The position numbers and the translations under genes are program-made. From the NCBI GenBank assembly GCA_012961745.1, contig DTYT01000221.1, positions 1 to 7,445 of the forward strand: DNA of 7,445 nucleotides. Direction: 5' to 3'. The notes below the pieces were generated by a model that was given only the letters and a program-made list of their open reading frames with translations, ran no database searches and was not told the origin of the DNA. Below are positions 1 to 5,240 of this stretch, piece by piece (positions within the stretch are counted from its first letter, which is position 1; the number at the start of each line of letters is the position of its first letter). The DNA is from Kiritimatiellia bacterium (lineage in GTDB: Bacteria; Verrucomicrobiota; Kiritimatiellia; B70-G9).

Positions 1-1
1 G

Positions 2-157
2 AATCTCGAGCAGGAAGTCCTTCCCAAGATGGTGCGGGGGCGCGACCTGGCGGTCTACCGTCACGACGGCTTCTGGCAGTGCATGGATACGTTTCGTGAA
101 TTCCGTCTGCTCAACGATCTATGGAGCAGCGGCTCCGCGCCGTGGAAAGTCTGGTAG
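2..157 (+). CDS. rfbF: Glucose-1-phosphate cytidylyltransferase, C-terminal end (partial)
   Basis: Only the last 51 codons are present; the gene begins outside the window and ends at TAG 155-157. The family joins glucose-1-phosphate and CTP to CDP-D-glucose, the entry step to CDP-linked 6-deoxy and 3,6-dideoxy sugars, in the cytoplasm. The visible tail reads through the family's conserved C-terminal signature: a tyrosine and histidine before GFWQCMDTFREF, then an LW pair and a terminal APWKVW. This tail is very characteristic of RfbF/DdhA-type enzymes. The nucleotidyltransferase core lies outside the window, so catalytic residues cannot be checked. The stop is 7 bases before the start of the CDP-glucose 4,6-dehydratase gene, the classical rfbF-rfbG order, so the two are almost certainly co-transcribed. 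Confidence 0.9.
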   Translation, partial: NLEQEVLPKMVRGRDLAVYRHDGFWQCMDTFREFRLLNDLWSSGSAPWKVW

Positions 158-164
158 CCGGCCC

Positions 165-1271
165 ATGATGTTGCCTCCGGGACACGAACAACCCCCCGCT
201 GCGCTGCACGGTGAACTCAGCTCTCTGTGGGAAGGCCGCCGGGTTCTGGTTACCGGCCACACCGGTTTCAAAGGCGCCTGGCTGGCGCTGTGGTTGAACC
301 GCCTCGGCGCCCACGTCTGCGGCGTTGCTCTGGATCCGCACACGCGCCCCTCCCTTTTCGGTGAGCTGAAGCTGGGCTCTTTGATCGAAGACCATCGTTG
401 TGACATCCGGAATCTGGCGGCCGTGCAGGAAATCATGCGGCGTTCCGCGCCCGAGGTGGTCTTCCACCTCGCCGCCCAGCCGATCGTCCTGGAGGCCTAC
501 CGCAATCCGCCGGAGACGTTCCATACGAACGTTCTGGGATCAGTGAACGTGTTCGAAGCAACCCGCAGGATCCAGTCTGTGGGGGTCCTGATCCACGTCA
601 GTTCCGACAAGTGTTACCTGCCCAATGCGTCTGGGGGGCCCTACCGCGAGGATCATCCTCTGGGCGGAGACGATCCCTACAGCGCCTCAAAAGCCGCCGC
701 GGAGATTGCGTTCGGCGGTTATCTGCGAACCCTGTTCCCCTCGGATGGCCGCGTTCTGGCGGCCAGCGTCCGCGCCGGCAACGTCATCGGAGGGGGTGAC
801 TGGGCCGTTCACCGTATCCTGCCGGACGCTGCCCGCGCCCTGAGCGGAGGTTCCCCGGTGCCCGTGAGGAATCCCGGACATGTGCGACCCTGGCAGCACG
901 TGCTCGATGCCTTGTACGGATACCTGAGACTGGCGGCCGGTCTGCTCCAGAGACGGCGGGAACTGGTCGGGGCATGGAATTTCGGGCCCGATGTGGCAGA
1001 TGAACACTCAGTGCGGGAGCTGGTGGAGGCTTTCGTCCGTTTTTGGGGTGAAGGACGCTGGGCGCCACGGCACACTTCCAGCTCGGCGCGTGAATCCCCC
1101 CGTCTGAGCCTGGACTCCACCCGGGCGCGCCGCGAACTGGGATGGCGACCGCGATGGGACTTTTTGACCACCGTGCGCCGGACGGCCGAGTGGTATCGGC
1201 GCTTCTATGCTGGTGAGCCTGCAATCGAGCTTTGCCTGAACGATATTTCGGATTATGAGGGCATAAAGTAA
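165..1271 (+). CDS. rfbG: CDP-glucose 4,6-dehydratase
   Basis: This cytoplasmic NAD-dependent SDR enzyme converts CDP-D-glucose to CDP-4-keto-6-deoxy-D-glucose. The product has 368 residues, near the usual ~360. The Rossmann glycine motif GHTGFKG is at 31-37. The active site shows SSDK at 146-149 (Asp148, Lys149) and YSASK with Tyr172 and Lys176. The family-specific RAGNVIGGGDW (203-213) and RPWQHVL (241-247) separate it from dTDP-glucose dehydratases. The same frame is open back to a GTG at 96, but that start would overlap rfbF by 62 bases and add a tail with no family match. I chose ATG 165; ATG 168 is equally possible. The nearest purine-rich site, GGAAAG at 144-149, is rather far upstream, so initiation may depend on translational coupling to rfbF. 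The stop lies 1 base before the next gene. Confidence 0.95.
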   Translation: MMLPPGHEQPPAALHGELSSLWEGRRVLVTGHTGFKGAWLALWLNRLGAHVCGVALDPHTRPSLFGELKLGSLIEDHRCDIRNLAAVQEIMRRSAPEVVFHLAAQPIVLEAYRNPPETFHTNVLGSVNVFEATRRIQSVGVLIHVSSDKCYLPNASGGPYREDHPLGGDDPYSASKAAAEIAFGGYLRTLFPSDGRVLAASVRAGNVIGGGDWAVHRILPDAARALSGGSPVPVRNPGHVRPWQHVLDALYGYLRLAAGLLQRRRELVGAWNFGPDVADEHSVRELVEAFVRFWGEGRWAPRHTSSSARESPRLSLDSTRARRELGWRPRWDFLTTVRRTAEWYRRFYAGEPAIELCLNDISDYEGIK

Positions 1272-1272
1272 G

Positions 1273-2343
1273 ATGAAGGCCTCCGTCCGCTCGCCGATCG
1301 TCACCGAGGACATGAAGTTCATTACCGGGGCATCGTTGCCTTGGCAGGAACTGCGGGGTGCCACCGTACTGGTTGCCGGGGCGTACGGTTTTCTTCCGGC
1401 ATATCTGATCGAGGCCCTGCTTTTCCTGAATGAACGGGACGATTCCTTTGGGGTGAAGGTGATCGGCCTCTGCCGCAGCCGGCAGAAGGCTTCCCGACGT
1501 TTCGGTTTCTATCGGGAGCGGAAGGACTTGGACTTCGTTTTCCAGGATGTCTGCGATCCGTTGGGATACGCCGGCCCGGTGGACTTCATCATCCACGGAG
1601 CCAGCTGGGCAAGTCCCCGGTTTTACGGGAGCGACCCGGTGGGGGTCATGCTGCCCAATATCATCGGCACCCGCAATCTCCTCGATGTGGCGCGACAGCG
1701 TGGGTGTCGCGCCGTGCTTTTCATGAGCAGCGCGGAGGTATACGGCCGGGCGAACGAGAATCAGATTCCCACGCCGGAAAGCTTTTGCGGCTGCGTGGAC
1801 CCTGCCGAGACCCGCTCATGCTATGCCGAGGCCAAGCGCGTCGGGGAGAGCATGTGCGTGGCCTGGCATCACCAGTTCGGCGTCCCGGCCAAGATCATCC
1901 GCATTTTTCACACCTATGGTCCGGGTATGGCACTGGATGACGGAAGGGTCTTCGCCGACTTTGTGGCTGACGTGGTAGCCGGCCGGAGTATCCGCCTCAG
2001 GAGCGAGGGAAGCGCCCGGCGGGCATTCTGCTACTTGGCCGATTTCGCCGTGGGGGCCTTCACCGTGCTGCTGAAAGGCGAGCCGGCGGTTCCCTATAAC
2101 CTGGGCAATGACGAGGCCGAGATCAGCGTGCGCGAACTGGCCAAGCTCCTCGTCCGGCTCTTTCCGGAACGAAGTCCGGTGCTGGAGCGTATCCCGGAAG
2201 ACCGTTCCGGGTACATTCCTACCCGCGTGGAGCGGGCCTGTCCTGACACGACGCGCCTGCGGGCCCTGGGGTGGCATCCCCGCTTCGGCCTGGAGGAGGG
2301 ATTCCGGCGCACGGTGCGGTTCTATTTGGAGTCTGCGGAGTGA
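1273..2343 (+). CDS. NAD-dependent epimerase/dehydratase (extended SDR), nucleotide-sugar modifying
   Basis: A 356-residue extended short-chain dehydrogenase, expected to bind NAD(P) and act on a nucleotide sugar. The Rossmann loop is AGAYGFLPAYL at 35-45; its third glycine position is Pro42 in place of the usual Gly. The active site shows MSSAEVYG at 151-158 and the catalytic pair Tyr184/Lys188 (YAEAK). RIFHTYGPGM at 210-219 and a C-terminal LGWHP segment at 332-336 are typical of UDP-glucuronate decarboxylase and dTDP-glucose dehydratase relatives. The ATG follows the rfbG stop by one base, with GAGGG at 1257-1261 as its ribosome binding site. ATG 1312 is an alternative start. Position in the operon suggests it reduces or epimerises CDP-4-keto-6-deoxyglucose or a derivative, but the substrate cannot be read from sequence. 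It could instead be a UDP-sugar decarboxylase or epimerase that merely sits here. Confidence 0.85.
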   Translation: MKASVRSPIVTEDMKFITGASLPWQELRGATVLVAGAYGFLPAYLIEALLFLNERDDSFGVKVIGLCRSRQKASRRFGFYRERKDLDFVFQDVCDPLGYAGPVDFIIHGASWASPRFYGSDPVGVMLPNIIGTRNLLDVARQRGCRAVLFMSSAEVYGRANENQIPTPESFCGCVDPAETRSCYAEAKRVGESMCVAWHHQFGVPAKIIRIFHTYGPGMALDDGRVFADFVADVVAGRSIRLRSEGSARRAFCYLADFAVGAFTVLLKGEPAVPYNLGNDEAEISVRELAKLLVRLFPERSPVLERIPEDRSGYIPTRVERACPDTTRLRALGWHPRFGLEEGFRRTVRFYLESAE

Positions 2344-2442
2344 AGCCGGGTCGTCAGGTGGCCGGGGGGATATGGCCTTGGGCGGCTCCGCACCCTCGGG
2401 GGGGACGGACCTTCGGGCGGTGGGGAGCCCTTTGCGCACGAC

Positions 2443-2575
2443 TTCCAAGCATCGGAACTTTTCTTTCCAGGAATTCCAAGGCTTGGAACTTTGAGGCGGG
2501 GAATTTCCAAGGCTTGGAACTTTCGGGATCAGGATTTTCCAAGGCTTGCCGCGCGGTGCCGGGTCGGGAACTTTG
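2443..2575. repeat. Array of phased 15-bp palindromes (TTCCAAGGCTTGGAA)
   Basis: Four units start at 2443, 2474, 2505 and 2537, giving spacings of 31, 31 and 32 bases. Units 2 and 3 are identical perfect palindromes, TTCCAAGGCTTGGAA, each followed by CTTT. Unit 1 is a degenerate version, TTCCAAGCATCGGAA, also followed by CTTT. Unit 4 has the left half, TTCCAAGGCTTG, at 2537-2548. Its right half GGAACTTTG appears only at 2567-2575, as if 18-19 bases containing CCGCGCGG had been inserted into the palindrome. The spacers between palindromes differ in sequence. The spacing is close to three DNA helical turns. Such palindromes could be protein-binding sites, RNA hairpins, or a dispersed genomic repeat family. 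Confidence 0.85.
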
Positions 2576-2660
2576 CCGGGCGCCTGCCGCGGGTGCACGG
2601 CGCAGTCTGCGGCCCGGGCCGAAGCGGCATGACTTGCGGTTCATAGAGCAAGCACAAGGG

Positions 2661-2702
2661 CTTCTCCGGTGGCTGGCGGAGTGCGCCGGGAAGCCGGAGG
2701 AG
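2661..2702 (+). promoter_or_regulatory. Leader hairpin covering the transketolase ribosome binding site
   Basis: CTTCTCCGG at 2661-2669 can pair with CCGGAGGAG at 2694-2702: nine continuous pairs in RNA, one of them G-U. The intervening 24 bases can form an inner stem, GGCG (2675-2678) with CGCC (2684-2687), around a 5-base loop. The right arm contains most of GGAGGAGGG (2696-2704), the Shine-Dalgarno sequence for the ATG at 2716. Folding would hide that site, so translation could be controlled here. GC-rich DNA makes chance hairpins common, so regulation is only inferred. Confidence 0.4.
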
Positions 2703-2715
2703 GGCCGCGCTCAGC

Positions 2716-3588
2716 ATGCCGGCTGAATTGACACCGGATACGGAGGAATTGGCCTACCGGATTCGACGGTTTGCCCTCGAGATGGTTCACCGCGCGGATT
2801 CTTCCCATATCGGGGGAGCTCTTTCGGTGGCCGACATCCTGGCAGTTCTCTATGGGCGCGTGCTTCGTGTGCGGCCGCGCGAACCCGACTGGCCGGAGCG
2901 GGACCGGTTGGTCTTCAGCAAGGGACATGCCTGCACGGCCTTGTACGCTGCACTGGCGCTGAAAGGATTTTTCCCACTGGATGAACTTGCCGAGTATGGA
3001 ACGACGGGAACGCGTCTGCTGGGACATGTCAGCCACCAGGTACCCGGCGTGGAGTGGTCCACCGGATCGCTGGGGCACGGCTTGGGGCTGGCGTGCGGGC
3101 AGGCTCTGGCCGCTCTGCGGCGGGGAGCGTCATGGAGAGTGTTCGCTGTGTTGAGCGACGGAGAGTTGGACGAAGGCTCGACGTGGGAAGCAGTACTCTT
3201 CGCCGCTCATCACCGGTTGTGGAATCTTACTGCGATCGTGGATCGCAATGGGCAGCAGGCGCTCGGGGATACGGAGAATATTCTGCGACTGGAGGACATC
3301 TGTGCAAAGTTCCGTGCCTTCGGGTGGCAGGCTTTGGAGGTGGACGGACATGCTCACCAGGCATTGCTTTGGGCGCTGGAGGCGGCGGTGTCGGATTCGG
3401 CGCCGACCTGTATTGTGGCCCGCACTGTGAAAGGGTGTGGTGTGGACTACATGGAGGACCGGCTCGAATGGCACTATCGGGCCCCGAAGACGCCGGAGCT
3501 CCTGGAAGCAGCCTTGCGGGCGTTGGCGAGAAGATATGGCCGTGCCTATGAGTCGCCTGCTCTGGGTGATGACCGTGTCGGAGGATAA
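2716..3588 (+). CDS. Transketolase, N-terminal subunit (split transketolase-like)
   Basis: This 290-residue protein is the thiamine-diphosphate/metal-binding half of a transketolase; the other half is the next gene. Transketolases move a two-carbon ketol unit between sugars. Visible motifs are HIGGALS at 31-37, SKGHA at 68-72, STGSLGHGL at 115-123, the ThDP motif SDGELDEGSTWEA at 147-159 with its closing Asn178 (VDRN), and a TVKG segment at 237-240. The first Gly of the classical GDG is Ser147; the metal-ligand Asp148 is kept. I recall this SDG form from other split transketolases. The start at ATG 2716 is supported by GGAGGAGGG at 2696-2704 and by the family alignment. Split transketolases also serve central metabolism, but the location inside a CDP-sugar cluster favours a dedicated sugar-tailoring role. 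Confidence 0.93.
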   Translation: MPAELTPDTEELAYRIRRFALEMVHRADSSHIGGALSVADILAVLYGRVLRVRPREPDWPERDRLVFSKGHACTALYAALALKGFFPLDELAEYGTTGTRLLGHVSHQVPGVEWSTGSLGHGLGLACGQALAALRRGASWRVFAVLSDGELDEGSTWEAVLFAAHHRLWNLTAIVDRNGQQALGDTENILRLEDICAKFRAFGWQALEVDGHAHQALLWALEAAVSDSAPTCIVARTVKGCGVDYMEDRLEWHYRAPKTPELLEAALRALARRYGRAYESPALGDDRVGG

Positions 3589-3591
3589 GAC

Positions 3592-4452
3592 ATGCGGAAT
3601 GCGTGGATAAGGCACTTGGAGCAAGTGGCGGGCGGGGACGAACGGATATTTCTGGTGGTGGGGGACTTGGGATTCTCGGTGGTTGAACGGTTTGCCGCCG
3701 CCTACCCAGGGCGGTTTCTGAACGCGGGGGTGGCCGAACAGAACATGGTTTCGGTGGCTGCCGGACTGGCCCGCGAAGGATACTTTGTTTTTGTGTACAG
3801 CATCGGGAACTTTGTTACGCTGCGCTGCCTCGAGCAGATCCGCAACGACGTCTGCCTGCACAACCTCCCGGTATGTCTGGTATCCGTTGGTGGTGGCTTC
3901 ATGTACGGAGCGCTGGGTCCGACCCATCATCTGACGGAGGATATTGCGGCAATGCGGGTTATGCCGGGGATGCGGGTTTACGTGCCTTTTTGTGCACGCT
4001 CGGCCGAAGTAGTTCTGGAGGAGGTTTTGGGACAATGCGCACCCGCGTACGTCCGGCTGGGGCGGCAAGCGGTCGCTGTGGAGAACGTGGACGGCTGCGG
4101 TCTGGTGCCCGTAAGGAAGGTTGAGGCCGGCCGGGCACACACCGTCGTGGTGAGCATTGGACAATTGTCGGCGGATACGGTGGAGTTCGCCCGGCGCGAG
4201 GCGGCGGATCTGTTCGCACTGTGCCGAATCCGTCCTTTGCCGGTTGAGGACCTGGAGTCGGTCTTGGGGAGATACCGGCGGATACTCGTGGTGGAGGACC
4301 ACCAGTTGGAAGGGGGAGCGTTCGGTGCGCTTGCGGAGCTTTCGTGCGGGCGATGGTGTTTAGAGCCGTGCTGTGTGAAGGGGTTCCTGCTGGAAGGTGG
4401 TCGGGAGGAGGAATTGCGGCGGAGGTTCCTGCGGGGGGAGGGACCCCTCTGA
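3592..4452 (+). CDS. Transketolase, C-terminal subunit (split transketolase-like)
   Basis: This 286-residue protein matches the pyrimidine-binding and C-terminal domains of transketolase and completes the active site of the preceding protein. The start of the Pyr domain shows VVGDLGFSV at 22-30. AGVAEQNMVSVAAGLA at 45-60 holds the catalytic glutamate Glu49, which activates the thiamine ring. GPTHHLTEDIA at 109-119 holds active-site histidines. The C-terminal domain begins near 183 (VVVSIGQLSADTV) and includes ILVVEDHQ at 231-238. The length is close to the ~300 usual for this subunit. Only 3 bases separate it from the N-terminal subunit, and its ribosome site GGAGG (3580-3584) lies inside the end of that gene, so the pair is translationally linked and surely forms one enzyme. 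Donor and acceptor substrates cannot be read from the sequence. Confidence 0.93.
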   Translation: MRNAWIRHLEQVAGGDERIFLVVGDLGFSVVERFAAAYPGRFLNAGVAEQNMVSVAAGLAREGYFVFVYSIGNFVTLRCLEQIRNDVCLHNLPVCLVSVGGGFMYGALGPTHHLTEDIAAMRVMPGMRVYVPFCARSAEVVLEEVLGQCAPAYVRLGRQAVAVENVDGCGLVPVRKVEAGRAHTVVVSIGQLSADTVEFARREAADLFALCRIRPLPVEDLESVLGRYRRILVVEDHQLEGGAFGALAELSCGRWCLEPCCVKGFLLEGGREEELRRRFLRGEGPL

Positions 4453-4456
4453 CCTT

Positions 4457-4514
4457 CTCTTTGTGGGGTCATCTCGGACTTTTAAAAGTCCGAGATCGAC
4501 CGTTGGAAAGACGG
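4457..4514. repeat. Left copy of ~58-bp flanking repeat with perfect 26-bp palindrome
   Basis: Positions 4471-4496 form a perfect 26-base palindrome with half-site ATCTCGGACTTTT. Similarity to the copy at 5146-5203 extends beyond the palindrome: CTCTTTGT upstream matches CTATTTGT, and about 11 of 18 downstream bases match. A second hairpin, GACCGT/ACGGTC with a 7-base loop, lies at 4498-4516 and runs into the last codon of the regulator. The repeat sits between the convergent ends of the transketolase and regulator genes. No T-tract follows the stem in either direction, so a standard Rho-independent terminator is not well supported, although blocking of convergent transcription is possible. 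Confidence 0.8.
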
Positions 4515-5093
4515 TCAGAAGCCCTTGAGAGTCCATTGCAACAGGACGGCGGGCAAGGGCGCGCTTGGGGGAATGAGATGGATTTTACCTCCTGCCGTCC
4601 TCAAATAGCCGCGCGTCCTGAGCTTGATGAGGTGTACATTCAGTGACTTCAATGGAATTGCCGTGGTGCGCGCCAGCCCCTCAAGACTCAATTCCCGACC
4701 GGAAAGCGCTTTGAGGATCGTCTGCCGCCGCGGATGCCCGAACGCAGTGGCATGGCGGTAAACGAAGGTTACCGGATCAGACTCCTGCCTGAACGTGACT
4801 GCCAAGGTGCGGCTCAAATCAGGTGCGAAGGGCACTGCCGGATCAGCCTGGATCCGGTATTCGACGCGTACTCCGCGGCGGGTTGCGTGCAAGAGTCCGC
4901 GGGCATTCAAGCTTCGCAGGTAGTTGCTGGCCAGCGAAGCGGAAAGACCGACGGCCGCCGCCAATTCGGTGACACTGGCCGTCTGATTCAGCACCAAATG
5001 GCGGTACAGCCTCAATCGATTACAGTTGGCCAATACCCGGCAGGTGCGCCAGATACTCGGCCCCTTTCCCGAGGGACTATGAATCTCCTGCAT
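4515..5093 (-). CDS. Double winged-helix (ArsR-like) transcriptional regulator
   Basis: A 192-residue DNA-binding protein with two wHTH modules. The first (about 14-80) starts WRTCRVLANCNRLRLYRHL and has an ArsR-like recognition region, VTELAAAVGLSASLASNYL (41-59), followed by a charged wing (ATRRGVRVEYRI). The second (about 112-175) contains FGHPRRQTILKAL, a helix-turn-helix around LSLEGLARTTAIPLKSLNVHL, and a short wing. There is no evident cysteine metal-binding motif of the ArsR kind: the only cysteines are Cys18 and Cys23. A fused pair of wHTHs could act like a built-in dimer. The gene is on the minus strand, convergent with the transketolases and divergent from the GT2 gene, and related inverted repeats flank it. 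I recall similar proteins beside polysaccharide genes in Verrucomicrobiota-type genomes. Control of the flanking glycosyltransferases is inferred. The ribosome site before ATG 5093 is weak. Confidence 0.8.
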   Translation of the reverse strand: MQEIHSPSGKGPSIWRTCRVLANCNRLRLYRHLVLNQTASVTELAAAVGLSASLASNYLRSLNARGLLHATRRGVRVEYRIQADPAVPFAPDLSRTLAVTFRQESDPVTFVYRHATAFGHPRRQTILKALSGRELSLEGLARTTAIPLKSLNVHLIKLRTRGYLRTAGGKIHLIPPSAPLPAVLLQWTLKGF

Positions 5094-5240
5094 GGGGCTT
5101 TCTCACCTGAAGCATGCTTGCTCGGTCTGGAGTGCGTTTCATGCTCTATTTGTAAGGGTGATCTCGGACTTTTTAAAGTCAAAGATCGGCGGAGGAAAAG
5201 GCGCTTGCGGGTACGACCGGATTCTACGATTATCAACGAT
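5094..5240. promoter_or_regulatory. Divergent intergenic region between regulator and GT2 genes
   Basis: These 147 bases must carry the start signals for the minus-strand regulator and probably for the plus-strand glycosyltransferase. They contain the right copy of the inverted repeat (5161-5186). On the minus strand a TTGACT lies inside that repeat, but no good -10 box sits 16-18 bases away, so I do not define exact promoters. No Shine-Dalgarno sequence is clear before ATG 5241 (the preceding bases read TATCAACGAT). Confidence 0.45.
5146..5203. repeat. Right copy of ~58-bp flanking repeat with imperfect inverted repeat
   Basis: Positions 5161-5186 align base for base with the palindrome at 4471-4496. 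They share ATCTCGGACTTTT exactly and differ at three positions in the second half (one A to T at the centre, and CG to AA near the end), so the inverted repeat is imperfect here. Flanking similarity includes CTATTTGT before it and an AGATCG-G-rich stretch ending in AAAG after it. It lies between the divergent regulator and GT2 genes, in the same orientation as the left copy, so the two are direct repeats about 690 bases apart. Confidence 0.8.

Larger units (their letters stand above)
2344..2715. other. Non-coding gap with repeats and hairpins
   Basis: These 372 bases separate the epimerase and transketolase genes. Frames open here on both strands are short, arginine/proline rich and without family features, so I call the stretch non-coding. 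The first ~100 bases are G-rich with no clear motif. Then come palindromes at 31-32 base spacing (separate entry). A GC-rich hairpin lies at 2580-2603: arms GCGCCTGC and GCACGGCGC, with one bulged base and a 7-base loop, and no T-tract after it. A leader hairpin (separate entry) lies just before the next start. I found no convincing -35/-10 pair, but an internal promoter is plausible given the length of the gap. Confidence 0.7.

Noticed and set aside
96..164. GTG start at 96 for the CDP-glucose 4,6-dehydratase
   Set aside because: It would overlap rfbF by 62 bases and add 23 residues unlike the family N-terminus.
784..1596. Long minus-strand open frame (270 codons) across rfbG and the SDR gene
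   Set aside because: It lies opposite two clearly conserved genes, has no family motif and is rich in Arg/Pro/Gly, as expected of antisense frames in GC-rich DNA.
2443..2575. Possible CRISPR array from regularly spaced repeats
   Set aside because: Repeats are 15-19 bases with ~12-base spacers and only four units, too short for CRISPR, and no cas gene is present.
3130..4302. 390-codon minus-strand open frame across the transketolase genes
   Set aside because: The plus-strand frames carry the full set of transketolase motifs; the antisense product shows none and is rich in His/Gln/Arg.
4471..4516. Rho-independent terminator after the transketolase operon
   Set aside because: Stable stems exist but neither direction has a following T-tract, and a related copy sits in a divergent gap where a terminator is not expected.
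4734..5240. Plus-strand extension of the GT2 reading frame upstream to 4734
   Set aside because: It is antisense to the regulator and has no glycosyltransferase similarity; the conserved domain begins after ATG 5241.
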